Notes under the pieces: model-generated
Databases searched by the model: none
Seen by the model: the letters and a program-made list of their open reading frames with translations, nothing else
Told to the model about the DNA's origin: nothing
Translations under genes and position numbers: made by a program
In this document: one piece after another, positions 34,456 to 44,456 of the stretch
How the letters are laid out: the number at the start of each line of letters is the position of its first letter
Numbering within the stretch: position 1 is the stretch's first letter
Assembly: GCA_024103135.1 (NCBI GenBank)
Contig: JAGFIZ010000025.1
Span: forward strand, 1 to 64,000
DNA: 64,000 nucleotides
Reading direction: 5' to 3'
Source of the DNA: Bradyrhizobiaceae bacterium
Lineage (GTDB): Bacteria; Bacteroidota; Ignavibacteria; Kapaibacteriales; Kapaibacteriaceae

Positions 34456-36580
34456 TGTCGGAGTCTTCTTGAGTTGAGCTGAGTTCGTTGGGAGGATTGA
34501 TGATGTCTTCTACACGCACACTGTCTTCAGAAGCTGCTTGCGTCGGGAACTTGCTTGCGCGGTAGGGGAGGTTTGGGTCAGCAGAGACCTTCTGCATGAG
34601 ACGTCCCCAAATCGGTGCTGCAGCACGTCCGCCCTGTCCGTAATCACCGGTGAAGTGAACGCGTCGGTCGTCGAACCCTGTCCACACTCCTGCCACCAGC
34701 TTTGGCGTAAACCCAACGAACCAGGCATCGGCAAAATCATTGGTCGTACCAGTCTTCCCGGCAGCATCGCCTTTGTAAAACTGTCGTACCCGCGAACCTG
34801 TGCCGCCATCTACCACACCACGCATCATACCCATCATTGAGTAGGCTACCTTGGCGCTTAATGCATCTTCGACCTTGGTGGGGAGCTTGGCTTCCCAGAG
34901 GACGTTGCCCAGCTTGTCTTCAATGCGGGTGATGGCTACAGGGGGGACGCTGAGCCCCATGTTGACGAAGGGGATGTAGGCAGCGGTAAGTTCAAGAGGT
35001 GATACTTCTACGGCACCCAAGGCAATTGATGGTACGGCATGCAGCGTACTCGTTATGCCCATGCGCCTGCAGAGGTCAACGACGGCAATAGGATTCGTCA
35101 CTCCGGTGATCAGTCGAGCAGCAACGGTGTTAACCGAGAGCTTCAGACCTTGTCGTAGCGACATCATGCCACCGTCCTTACTTGCACCTCGGGGCGACCA
35201 AACGGTGCCGGACGGTAGAGTAATGGAGAATGGTCCACTGTCGACCAATGAATCAGGAGATAGTCCTGACTCCAATGCCGACGCATAGAGGAATGGTTTG
35301 AACGATGAGCCTGGCTGTCTGCGGATTTGTGTGACGTGATTCAACGAGTATCGTGCTGCCGGATCAAGCTTCATTGCCTGTGGTGATGCGCCGACCATGC
35401 CCAGGATGGCTCCAGTGTGAGCGTCGATAACAACAACACCTGCCTGGATTGTCGACGTGATGCGACGCACACTGTCAACGAATGATTTGTTGCGACTGAG
35501 CTTTCGTACCAATGCATCTCGTTCCGATGCCGAAGCACTGATATACTCAGGACGTTGCCTAATGGCCTTGAGCACGAGTTTGGACAGCACTTGTTTGTTG
35601 GCAGTCCACGACCAACTATTGTCAAACAGCTTCTGATACTGAGAGAGATGCTCTGCAACGGCCTCATTGGCGTAACGCTGTACGCGCGAGTTCAGCGTTG
35701 TTGTGATGACCAAGCCGTCACGGTAGAGATCATGTCCGGCCAGTCGTTCTGCCCACTCCCCGTCCCTCCCAAGCTGCTGTCTGATCATCTCGACGAAGTG
35801 TGGAGCAATACCGCGTGCTACGTCTGTCGGTGCGGGTCGGTTAAGCGACTCCGTGCTTGCCTTTGCATAAACGTCAGGCGTGATGTAGCCTTCGTCTCTC
35901 ATCATGGACAGGATGAGATTGCGTCGGGCAATCCCGGCACTATCGTCACGATTGTATCGCTCCGGTGCCTTGAACAATCCTACCAGGTAGGCACACTCGG
36001 CAGTAGTGAGCTGCATTGGCTCCTTGTTGAAGTACGTGTTGCTAGCAACGCGTAGTCCAAATGCCCCCTTCCCGTAGTATACCGTGTTTGCATACATCTC
36101 CAGGATTTCGTTCTTGGTGTAGGTGCGCTCGATCTGTAGAGCCGTCCACGCCTCACGAATCTTCCGAGCTAACGATTGTTCGCGTTTGAAATACAGGTTC
36201 AATGCTAGCTGCTGCGTGATGGTGCTTGCACCTTCACGCGTTTCCATCGCCGCAACGTTCTTGACTGCTGCCTTGAAGATTCGCATCACATGCACACCCC
36301 AATGGTCGCGGAATGCTCTGTCTTCCGTTGCAATCAGTGCATGGATAAAGTCCGAAGGAATACTGTCGTACGGCACATACGTCCGCCTGGTTGTAGCAAA
36401 ATGATCCAGCACCACACCATCGGCACTCAGAACCTGCGTGGCCAGATCTTGTCGTGGGTTCTCCAACTCTTGAAGTGTGGGCAGACCGCTTGAGAGCACG
36501 ATGATGATGTACACGCCGGTACAGAGAAACAGTGCCAACGTGCCGTAGAGAACGATGCGCCATGCTCGTGAGGGGTTCAT
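34439..36580 (-). CDS. Class A penicillin-binding protein 1A
   Basis: A 713-residue bifunctional murein synthase. A signal-anchor helix lies at about 8-30. The GT51 domain (about 45-235) has the catalytic Glu in TEDRAF (E86) and the second motif GASTITQQLALN (about 117-128). The transpeptidase domain (about 380-660) has SSFK (S425, K428), SVN (482-484) and KTGTT (609-613). It polymerises lipid II and cross-links stem peptides at the outer face of the inner membrane. Overlaps: 17 bases with the FAH gene and 4 (ATGA) with the OmpA-like gene, which would tie murein synthesis to an envelope anchor. Confidence 0.95.
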   Translation of the reverse strand: MNPSRAWRIVLYGTLALFLCTGVYIIIVLSSGLPTLQELENPRQDLATQVLSADGVVLDHFATTRRTYVPYDSIPSDFIHALIATEDRAFRDHWGVHVMRIFKAAVKNVAAMETREGASTITQQLALNLYFKREQSLARKIREAWTALQIERTYTKNEILEMYANTVYYGKGAFGLRVASNTYFNKEPMQLTTAECAYLVGLFKAPERYNRDDSAGIARRNLILSMMRDEGYITPDVYAKASTESLNRPAPTDVARGIAPHFVEMIRQQLGRDGEWAERLAGHDLYRDGLVITTTLNSRVQRYANEAVAEHLSQYQKLFDNSWSWTANKQVLSKLVLKAIRQRPEYISASASERDALVRKLSRNKSFVDSVRRITSTIQAGVVVIDAHTGAILGMVGASPQAMKLDPAARYSLNHVTQIRRQPGSSFKPFLYASALESGLSPDSLVDSGPFSITLPSGTVWSPRGASKDGGMMSLRQGLKLSVNTVAARLITGVTNPIAVVDLCRRMGITSTLHAVPSIALGAVEVSPLELTAAYIPFVNMGLSVPPVAITRIEDKLGNVLWEAKLPTKVEDALSAKVAYSMMGMMRGVVDGGTGSRVRQFYKGDAAGKTGTTNDFADAWFVGFTPKLVAGVWTGFDDRRVHFTGDYGQGGRAAAPIWGRLMQKVSADPNLPYRASKFPTQAASEDSVRVEDIINPPNELSSTQEDSDSGTTR

Positions 36581-38277
36581 TCTTGCATGACCTTTACTAG
36601 TTCTACACGACGTGCTCGTTTACGCCAGAGGATGATGCTTTCGCCCTTTCGTCGGGCGGGGAGTAGCGTCTCACCTGCCGACCTTCCTTCGAGAATCTCG
36701 CGTGGAGCCCCTCGGGATACGAGTTGATTGATGATGAAGTCGACGCGATTCTTTCCAAGGACAAGATTGTTAGCGTCGGTATCTACGTCGTCGGTATGAC
36801 CAATGAGTACGATCCTCCGTAAACGATTCCCGCTTGCCTTGATGTTGGCAGCCAGGTCATCCAATGCCTGTTGCCATGTGGTTGATGTTTCCAGTCCATT
36901 GCTATCAAGCACGTTTGGATAGGGCTTGTCGAAGATTGCCGTAGGGAAGTTCACACGAAGCACAAACGTTGTTGGTAGTGAAAGTGGTTTTTCGATACGG
37001 ACAGTGTCAGCCGAACGTCCAGGCCGCAACTCTACATGCGTATTCGTCGAAGGTACGGTGATGCGCACCTTGTCGAAAAACAACTCAGGTGTTTGCGCCT
37101 GAATGTCGATTGGCTTGTTAGGTGGAACATTGAGTTCGTAGTTACCGCTTGTATCGGTCGTTGTCTTGGCAATAACCACGTTCTCCGTAGCACTCGTGGC
37201 AGTCACATCAGCGTTAGGTACGGGCTCCTTGGTGTCTTCGCGTATCACTGTTCCCGTTACCGTAACAAGCGGAGCATCGTTTTGCGTTGGAAGCTCAAGG
37301 TCAGGAGCAATGTCGACAATGTCCATCGTCGGCTCGTCGGTGGTAAGGCGAACAGACGTGAGCACAAACACATCGAAGTCCTTCCTTGTGGTACTGCCCC
37401 TGCTGGGCTGGTCGCTGCCATAGTACAATGTGTTGCTCGAATGCCAGGAAGGGAAGAGTTCGTCAAAAGGAGTATTGACAGGTGGACCCATGTTGCGGGG
37501 CTCGCCGAGTTCAACTACGCTATCAGCTTGAATAATGGTGGCCGAGAACAGGTCATAGCCGCCGACAGTGCTATGACCGGCAGAAGAGAACAGGAGGACT
37601 GAGTCTGCCGCGAACTGCGGACATAGCTCGTCGCACGGAGTGTTGACCACACCTTTGACTAACGACGGAGTAGACCACCCATTCTCCTTGCGTACACTGT
37701 ACCACAAATCCGTACCGCCTTCGCCGCCCGGACGGTCAGAGGCAAACACCAAGATCTTGCCAGACGGACTCAGCGTTGGATGTCCGTCCCAATACAACCC
37801 CGTGTTCACAGGGAACCATCGCGAAAGGTCGGCCACGGCCACACCATTGGCAACAAAAGCCGGCACAACCGACGCATCGCCCATGACGGCAGCTGGAGCA
37901 ACATTGGTTATGAAAACCGGGTTGGCTGACGACTGGCTGGTTGTTGTCACCACATCATGTCGGTCGATTTTTACTGTCGTGTACGATGCCCTAGCTGGCG
38001 TCCCCCCGCTCACGAGCAAGTTCACATCGGCATGTTTGAGCAAGCCCCATTCATGTGTAGCCGAGCTTGCGCCCAGCACTCTGCGGATGCTCCAGCGTAC
38101 GGACCCGATCATTCGCGATGTATCGTACACAACGGTGTTTGTGTATCCCGGCGCACACGGTGGAGGTGCAGGTGGTGGCGGACATGGCGGAACATTCCGC
38201 TGATAGGACAGCGTTGTGCATGCCGTCAGCAGGATTGCTGCTGCGAGCGGAACGAGAAGACTACCCAAACGTAACAT
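36577..38277 (-). CDS. PorE-like OmpA lipoprotein with beta-propeller and CRD-type domain
   Basis: The start is set at ATG 38277, giving a lipoprotein signal (LLVPLAAAILLTAC) of normal length; an in-frame ATG at 38295 is an alternative. Domains in order: a proline-rich linker, a WD40/PD40-type propeller (about 130-320 of the ORF; repeats such as GHPTLSPSGKILVFASDRPG and NTPFDELFPSWHSSNTLYYGSD), a carboxypeptidase-regulatory-like fold (TGTVIREDTKEPVPNADV), and an OmpA C-terminal domain with murein-binding residues (LIGHTDDVDTDANNLVLGKNR). This order matches PorE, the T9SS outer-membrane lipoprotein that binds murein, but the N-terminal TPR of PorE is not evident. It precedes pbp1A on the operon. 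Confidence 0.75.
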   Translation of the reverse strand: MLRLGSLLVPLAAAILLTACTTLSYQRNVPPCPPPPAPPPCAPGYTNTVVYDTSRMIGSVRWSIRRVLGASSATHEWGLLKHADVNLLVSGGTPARASYTTVKIDRHDVVTTTSQSSANPVFITNVAPAAVMGDASVVPAFVANGVAVADLSRWFPVNTGLYWDGHPTLSPSGKILVFASDRPGGEGGTDLWYSVRKENGWSTPSLVKGVVNTPCDELCPQFAADSVLLFSSAGHSTVGGYDLFSATIIQADSVVELGEPRNMGPPVNTPFDELFPSWHSSNTLYYGSDQPSRGSTTRKDFDVFVLTSVRLTTDEPTMDIVDIAPDLELPTQNDAPLVTVTGTVIREDTKEPVPNADVTATSATENVVIAKTTTDTSGNYELNVPPNKPIDIQAQTPELFFDKVRITVPSTNTHVELRPGRSADTVRIEKPLSLPTTFVLRVNFPTAIFDKPYPNVLDSNGLETSTTWQQALDDLAANIKASGNRLRRIVLIGHTDDVDTDANNLVLGKNRVDFIINQLVSRGAPREILEGRSAGETLLPARRKGESIILWRKRARRVELVKVMQE

Positions 38278-38857
38278 CGCGCAACAATGCCTCATGAAGA
38301 AGTTGTTGATAGACTCTGTCTGGTATCTCAATTGCGCCGAGCGACTCGGTGAAGTCGTTGATGTACTGCGTATCGAGTAAGGTAAGTCCGCGTTCCCTCA
38401 TCCTCGCCACCAAATGTGCGAAGGCAACCTTGCTAGCATTGCTCCGAGTGGAGAACATCGACTCGCCGAAGAATGCACCAGCAACAGACACGCCATACAA
38501 GCCCCCTACCATGGCGTCATCCAACCACACTTCGATGGAGTGGGCAAAGCCCAGATGATGGAGCATGATATAGGCATCGATGATTTCTGGAGTGATCCAC
38601 GTGTCGGCTCTCCGTGAGCATGCATGAATCACGAACGGGAAGTCGACATTCTCGGTAACTCTGAACGTACCACTAGCAATCACTTTCCGTAATGACCGTG
38701 AAATCCGCACACCATCCAGAGGTATGATTGCCCGAGGATCTGGACGGTGCCACTGCACATTACCAGAGTGTGCCTCGGCCATTGGGAAGAAACCATTGCG
38801 GTATCCCAAGAGCAAAACCTCCGGTAAAAGAGTCGTGGTGCCTTTGCTTCTGTGCAT
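38261..38857 (-). CDS. aat: Leucyl/phenylalanyl-tRNA--protein transferase
   Basis: The start is set at ATG 38857 (198 residues, MHRSKGTTTLLPEVLLLGYR), which leaves 26 bases to the trmB stop; an in-frame ATG at 38932 would overlap trmB. Signatures: GYRNGFFPMAE near residue 18, WHRPDPRAI, the long motif VGGLYGVSVAGAFFGESMFS followed by NASKVAFAHLV, and DTQYINDF. Aat transfers Leu or Phe from tRNA to N-terminal Arg/Lys residues, marking proteins for ClpSAP. Its stop lies inside the PorE-like gene start (17-base overlap). Confidence 0.95.
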   Translation of the reverse strand: MHRSKGTTTLLPEVLLLGYRNGFFPMAEAHSGNVQWHRPDPRAIIPLDGVRISRSLRKVIASGTFRVTENVDFPFVIHACSRRADTWITPEIIDAYIMLHHLGFAHSIEVWLDDAMVGGLYGVSVAGAFFGESMFSTRSNASKVAFAHLVARMRERGLTLLDTQYINDFTESLGAIEIPDRVYQQLLHEALLRDVTFG

Positions 38858-38883
38858 GTGTGGTCTTGTACTAACACGTGAAT

Positions 38884-39564
38884 CTAACGGAACGCACGAT
38901 ACAGACCATAAGGAATACCCTTCCGGTCGCAAAAAGACTGTTGATCCGTTGGAAAATCAAAGGGCCACAGATCACGAGAAACTTCTTCGAACCGAAACAC
39001 CCCATGTTCTGCAATCACATCACGCTGGTGCTCCTGAACGTCAGCCCTGTCCGATGCCAGGTACAGAATCCCGTCTACCTTCATCACACGATCAAGTTCG
39101 TCGAGTAGGGGGCTAGAGAATGCGCGACGTTTTTGATGACGTTTCTTTGGCCACGGATCGGCGAACAAGTAGACGGCTGTTTCGATGCACGAATCAGGAA
39201 TCCACGACAGACCATTGGCAACCGAGTACCAGAGAGCACGAGCGTTTGGAATGTGTTCACCGCTAACCACGCGGTTGATCCAGTTGACCAAGGTTTCTCG
39301 AACCTCCAGGCCAAGCACATTGTGCTCCGGGCGGCGGATGGCATACTGCAGCATGAAGCCACCGCGGCCACAGCCAATGTCCAGAACTGACGGAGCATTT
39401 CCGTCGGCAAACCACAGATCCCACTGGGCCTTATCGATTTCAGGCGGGTACCATGCCGGCTGCACATGATGCTGCTCTGCAGGCAGGTAGCATTGTGGAC
39501 TCACGTGGTGCCTGACCCGTGGCATCGGGTATTTGTGCAGGGGGAGATTTCGGGGCGATTGCAT
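38884..39564 (-). CDS. trmB: tRNA (guanine-N7-)-methyltransferase
   Basis: The start is set at ATG 39564 (226 residues); the in-frame extension to 39681 lies in the secD upstream region and does not align with the family. The SAM-binding motif is VLDIGCGRGGFMLQYA, and FADPWPKKRHQKRR is the TrmB signature that helps bind tRNA; DQQSFCDRKGIPYGLY occurs at the end. It makes m7G46 in tRNA variable loops. First gene of the minus-strand run of eight, divergent from secD across 100 bases. Confidence 0.93.
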   Translation of the reverse strand: MQSPRNLPLHKYPMPRVRHHVSPQCYLPAEQHHVQPAWYPPEIDKAQWDLWFADGNAPSVLDIGCGRGGFMLQYAIRRPEHNVLGLEVRETLVNWINRVVSGEHIPNARALWYSVANGLSWIPDSCIETAVYLFADPWPKKRHQKRRAFSSPLLDELDRVMKVDGILYLASDRADVQEHQRDVIAEHGVFRFEEVSRDLWPFDFPTDQQSFCDRKGIPYGLYRAFR

Positions 39565-39595
39565 ATTCACAAAACTACATTGTAGCCTTGCCGTG

Positions 39596-39603
39596 TATAT
39601 TTG
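39596..39603 (+). promoter_or_regulatory. Possible Bacteroidota-type -7 element for secD
   Basis: TATATTTG fits TAnnTTTG exactly and lies in the trmB-secD divergent gap, 61 bases before the secD TTG. No -33 TTTG was found at normal spacing. Confidence 0.4.
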
Positions 39604-39653
39604 CGTTCTTGTCCCGACCCTCCGGTGCTCGGTGGGTCGTTCCTGTTCGTTCC

Positions 39654-39659
39654 AGGAGG
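39654..39659 (+). promoter_or_regulatory. Shine-Dalgarno AGGAGG for the secD TTG start
   Basis: AGGAGG ends five bases before TTG 39665. It decides the secD start, because in-frame residues from ATG 39533 to here do not resemble SecD, while those after it do. Confidence 0.7.
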
Positions 39660-39664
39660 CATTC

Positions 39665-41731
39665 TTGAAGCAGAAAAACATAAGTCGTTGGCTAATTCTT
39701 ACACTGCCACTGTTGGCAGCAGCCTATCTATTCTACCCCACGTACGAGTACTATCAGCTTGACGGGGAGCGTAATGCTCTAAAGTCGGACTCGGCAGCGC
39801 TTGACGAGTGGGATCGTACAAACGAAGAAGCATACGAGAAAGCCAAGGCCGGTCGCCTGAAGCTTGGTCTTGATCTTCGTGGCGGTATGTACGTAACACT
39901 CGAGGTCGACGTGCTCAAGCTCATCGAAGAGTCAGCTCTTAAGGAAGCGGTGGACGATGACTTTTTGCGCATCGTGGAGGAGACACGGAAGCAGACGGAC
40001 AACACCGACCTGGATGTGTTGGACACGTTCCTTGCCAACATGAAGAAGCAAAACAAGCAGCTGATTCAGTACTTCACCGTCAGCAACCAGCTTGACGTGA
40101 ATGAAGAAGCAGTCGAAACCAAGCTTCGCAAGGACGTTGATGATGCAATCGAGCAGGCCCTGCAGGTTATCAAGCAGCGTATCAACAAGTTCGACGTGTC
40201 GGAAGCGCAGATCGAGAAGGTTGGTTCACGGAGAATTCAGCTTGAACTTCCTGACGTGAAGGACGAGACAGAAATCCGCAAGCTTCTGCAGACAACAGCC
40301 CGTCTTGAATTCAAGCGCGTACTTAATGGTCCACGTCTGATTGCCATTGCCCAGAATCTTGACAATGCTCTCAAGGGCATTGTTGCTCCAGTGGCTGACA
40401 CTGCAGTTGCCGACACAACTAAGGCCGACACCGTAAAGGCAGATTCAGCAGCGACGGCAAAGCGTGACAGTACGTCTGTTGCCAAGGCCGATTCGGCAAA
40501 GGCCGACTCTGCTAAACCAGCCGATACTGCGAAGAAGGATCCTTATGCAGGATTGAGCGATGAAGAGCGTGCACGAAGAATTCGTGCCGACTTCCCCTTC
40601 ACGTGGATGCTGTCCGGCATGTACGCCGCCAACGAGCAAGCACAGGGTCAGCAATTCTCTCTCTCCGGTGCCGACCTCAAGGCCTTCCCAGAGAGCGGCT
40701 TGTACAGCTTCTATGTAGGTGCTCGCGAAGTATCGCGGTTGTTGGCCTTGCTTGACCGTCCAGACGTACGTAGGGCAATCCCTGCAGACGTCTCGATCGT
40801 GGTCGACGCCAACCCAAGCGGTGCCAAGGATGCGCCCGAATCCGAAAAATTCTACAGTGTGTATTTGCTTGCCGCGGAGCCAGAGCTTACTGGTGATGTG
40901 ATCACTGAGGCCTATCCTACGTTCGATCCAACGAACAATGCGCCAGTAGTCCACATGCAGATGGACGCCGTTGGTTCAGAGCGTTGGGCTCAGATTACCG
41001 GTGCCAACGTTGGCAAGCGTATTGCCATCGTACTCGACGATCGTGTACACTCGGCACCAAACGTTATTCAAAAGATTCCAAACGGCTCGTCACAAATCAC
41101 TGGTTCTGGTAGTGCCGAAGAAGCCAATCTTCTGGCCGTTGTACTCAAGGCTGGTGCACTGAAAGCGCCAGTAAAGATTATCGAAGAACGTGTAGTTGGA
41201 CCTTCGCTTGGTGAAGACTCCATCCGTCGAGGTATTACGAGCTCCATCATCTCGTTTGTTATCGTAATCCTGTTCATGCTTGCCTACTATGCAGTGGGTG
41301 GTGCATTTGCCGATATCGCCTTGATGGTGAACGTCATTCTTGTTGTTGCAGCGCTTATCGCCTTCGGGGGAACGCTTACGCTGCCTGGCATTGCCGGTAT
41401 CATTCTGGCTACGGCCATGGCTGTGGACGCTAACATCCTGATCTTCGAGCGCATACGCGAAGAGCTTGCAGCGGGCAGGACGCTTAGGTCGGCCGTTGAT
41501 CTTGGTTTTGCCAAGGCATGGAGCGCCATACTTGACTCAAACCTTACGAACATGCTTTCGGGCTTGGTGCTCATCTTCTTGGGTACAGGTCCAGTGAAAG
41601 GCTTCGCTGTTACCCTCATCATTGGTGTGTTGATGACGTTGTTCACCGCTGTGGTCATGACCCGCACGATGTTCGAACTAGCCATCTCTGCCGGTGCAAC
41701 TTCAATCAACCTAGGTCAGAAGAAGGCCTGA
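39665..41731 (+). CDS. secD: Protein translocase subunit SecD
   Basis: 688 residues from a TTG start supported by AGGAGG. An N-terminal transmembrane helix (LILTLPLLAAAYLFYP, about 9-24) is followed by the large periplasmic P1 region (LGLDLRGGMYVTLEV at about 76-90) and five C-terminal helices with GTLTLPGIAGIILATAMAVDANILIFERIREE, the SecD hallmark. It pulls preproteins out of SecYEG using the proton gradient. Residues about 240-290 are an odd low-complexity insert rich in Ala, Asp, Lys, Ser and Thr (units such as KADSAKADSAKPAD). The secF gene follows after 19 bases. Confidence 0.95.
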   Translation: MKQKNISRWLILTLPLLAAAYLFYPTYEYYQLDGERNALKSDSAALDEWDRTNEEAYEKAKAGRLKLGLDLRGGMYVTLEVDVLKLIEESALKEAVDDDFLRIVEETRKQTDNTDLDVLDTFLANMKKQNKQLIQYFTVSNQLDVNEEAVETKLRKDVDDAIEQALQVIKQRINKFDVSEAQIEKVGSRRIQLELPDVKDETEIRKLLQTTARLEFKRVLNGPRLIAIAQNLDNALKGIVAPVADTAVADTTKADTVKADSAATAKRDSTSVAKADSAKADSAKPADTAKKDPYAGLSDEERARRIRADFPFTWMLSGMYAANEQAQGQQFSLSGADLKAFPESGLYSFYVGAREVSRLLALLDRPDVRRAIPADVSIVVDANPSGAKDAPESEKFYSVYLLAAEPELTGDVITEAYPTFDPTNNAPVVHMQMDAVGSERWAQITGANVGKRIAIVLDDRVHSAPNVIQKIPNGSSQITGSGSAEEANLLAVVLKAGALKAPVKIIEERVVGPSLGEDSIRRGITSSIISFVIVILFMLAYYAVGGAFADIALMVNVILVVAALIAFGGTLTLPGIAGIILATAMAVDANILIFERIREELAAGRTLRSAVDLGFAKAWSAILDSNLTNMLSGLVLIFLGTGPVKGFAVTLIIGVLMTLFTAVVMTRTMFELAISAGATSINLGQKKA

Positions 41732-41750
41732 GGGTCAAATAGGGATTATC

Positions 41751-42698
41751 ATGGATCTGATTAAAAAAACCAACATCGACTTTATCTCGCCACGGAAGAC
41801 ACTCTTCATCGTGTCGGCAGCAATTGCTGTGTTTGGTCTCATTGCAAGTTTTGCTCTGGGCATCGACCGTGGTATTGACTTCACTGGCGGTACGCAGGTA
41901 ACGGTACGCTTCGAGAAGAACACTGCTTCAACGGAGCAAATCCGTACTGCAATCGGTTCGCTAGGTTATGAGGGTGCAGAACTCAAGAGCTTCGGTGCTC
42001 CAGGCGAATATCTGATTCGCATCGGAGTGGTTGGCAATCCGACCGAAGTGTCGCAGAATGTAGTCAGTGCACTTCAAACAAAGTTTCCAGCAGACAATGT
42101 GACGTTGCTTGGCACCGATAACGTTGCCAGCAAGGTCTCGAAGGAGCTTGCCATTGATTCGTTCATAGCTCTTGTTGTTGCTGTGATCGCCATCCTGCTG
42201 TACATCGCCTTCCGCTTTGAGTTCACCTTTGGTCTGGGATCGGTTGTTGCTCTTGTGCATGACGTGGTCCTGGCCTTTGTGATCTCCTCGCTCTTTAACA
42301 AGCTCGGTCTTGTCAATCTGGATTTGAGCATCAACTCTATCGCTGCCTACTTGACGATCCTTGGTTACTCTATTAACGACAAGGTGGTGGTGTTCGACCG
42401 TATTCGTGAGAATCGCGAGAAGCACAAGGGTATGAGCTTGCCAGACCTGATCAACTTGAGCATTAACGAAACACTTGGCCGTACCATCGTTACGGGTGTT
42501 TCGGTACTTGCTGCCTTGCTTGTACTGGTGTTCTTTGGTGGCGACGTGCTTGAGGGCTTTGCCTTTACCATGTTCGTTGGTATCGTTATCGGTACCTATT
42601 CTTCGATCTACATCGCTGCATCGTTCGTGCTGTGGTATACCGATCGCGTCAAGCACAAGAACGTAGGCAAAATGCACACGGCAGCAGCAAAGGGATAG
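41751..42698 (+). CDS. secF: Protein translocase subunit SecF
   Basis: A 315-residue SecF. Helix 1 lies at about 18-38, a periplasmic P4 domain at about 40-135 (GIDFTGGTQVTVRFEK), and five C-terminal helices contain YSINDKVVVFDRIREN, the SecF signature, plus FAFTMFVGIVIGTYSSIYIA. It forms a complex with SecD. Separate secD and secF genes are visible here, in contrast to fused SecDF in several Bacteroidota. The STAS gene starts 2 bases after its stop. Confidence 0.97.
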   Translation: MDLIKKTNIDFISPRKTLFIVSAAIAVFGLIASFALGIDRGIDFTGGTQVTVRFEKNTASTEQIRTAIGSLGYEGAELKSFGAPGEYLIRIGVVGNPTEVSQNVVSALQTKFPADNVTLLGTDNVASKVSKELAIDSFIALVVAVIAILLYIAFRFEFTFGLGSVVALVHDVVLAFVISSLFNKLGLVNLDLSINSIAAYLTILGYSINDKVVVFDRIRENREKHKGMSLPDLINLSINETLGRTIVTGVSVLAALLVLVFFGGDVLEGFAFTMFVGIVIGTYSSIYIAASFVLWYTDRVKHKNVGKMHTAAAKG

Positions 42699-42700
42699 GG

Positions 42701-44310
<1,610 letters not shown>

Positions 44311-44456
44311 GGCGATTGCCGCAGGGCATTCACGTCCTCGCGAAGCAGCAGGCAGGAACAGCTGCCATACACGTTTAAGCAATTGCGTTGCAAGTCCCTA
44401 ACATTTAACGGTGTTGTTGGGTAACCACAAACGCGAAAATCTGTTATGTTTCCTGC

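Noticed and set aside
44311-44456. RNA gene or riboswitch between purA and the 1405-residue gene
   Set aside because: No convincing conserved stem, aptamer core or tRNA-like arms were found in these 146 bases.
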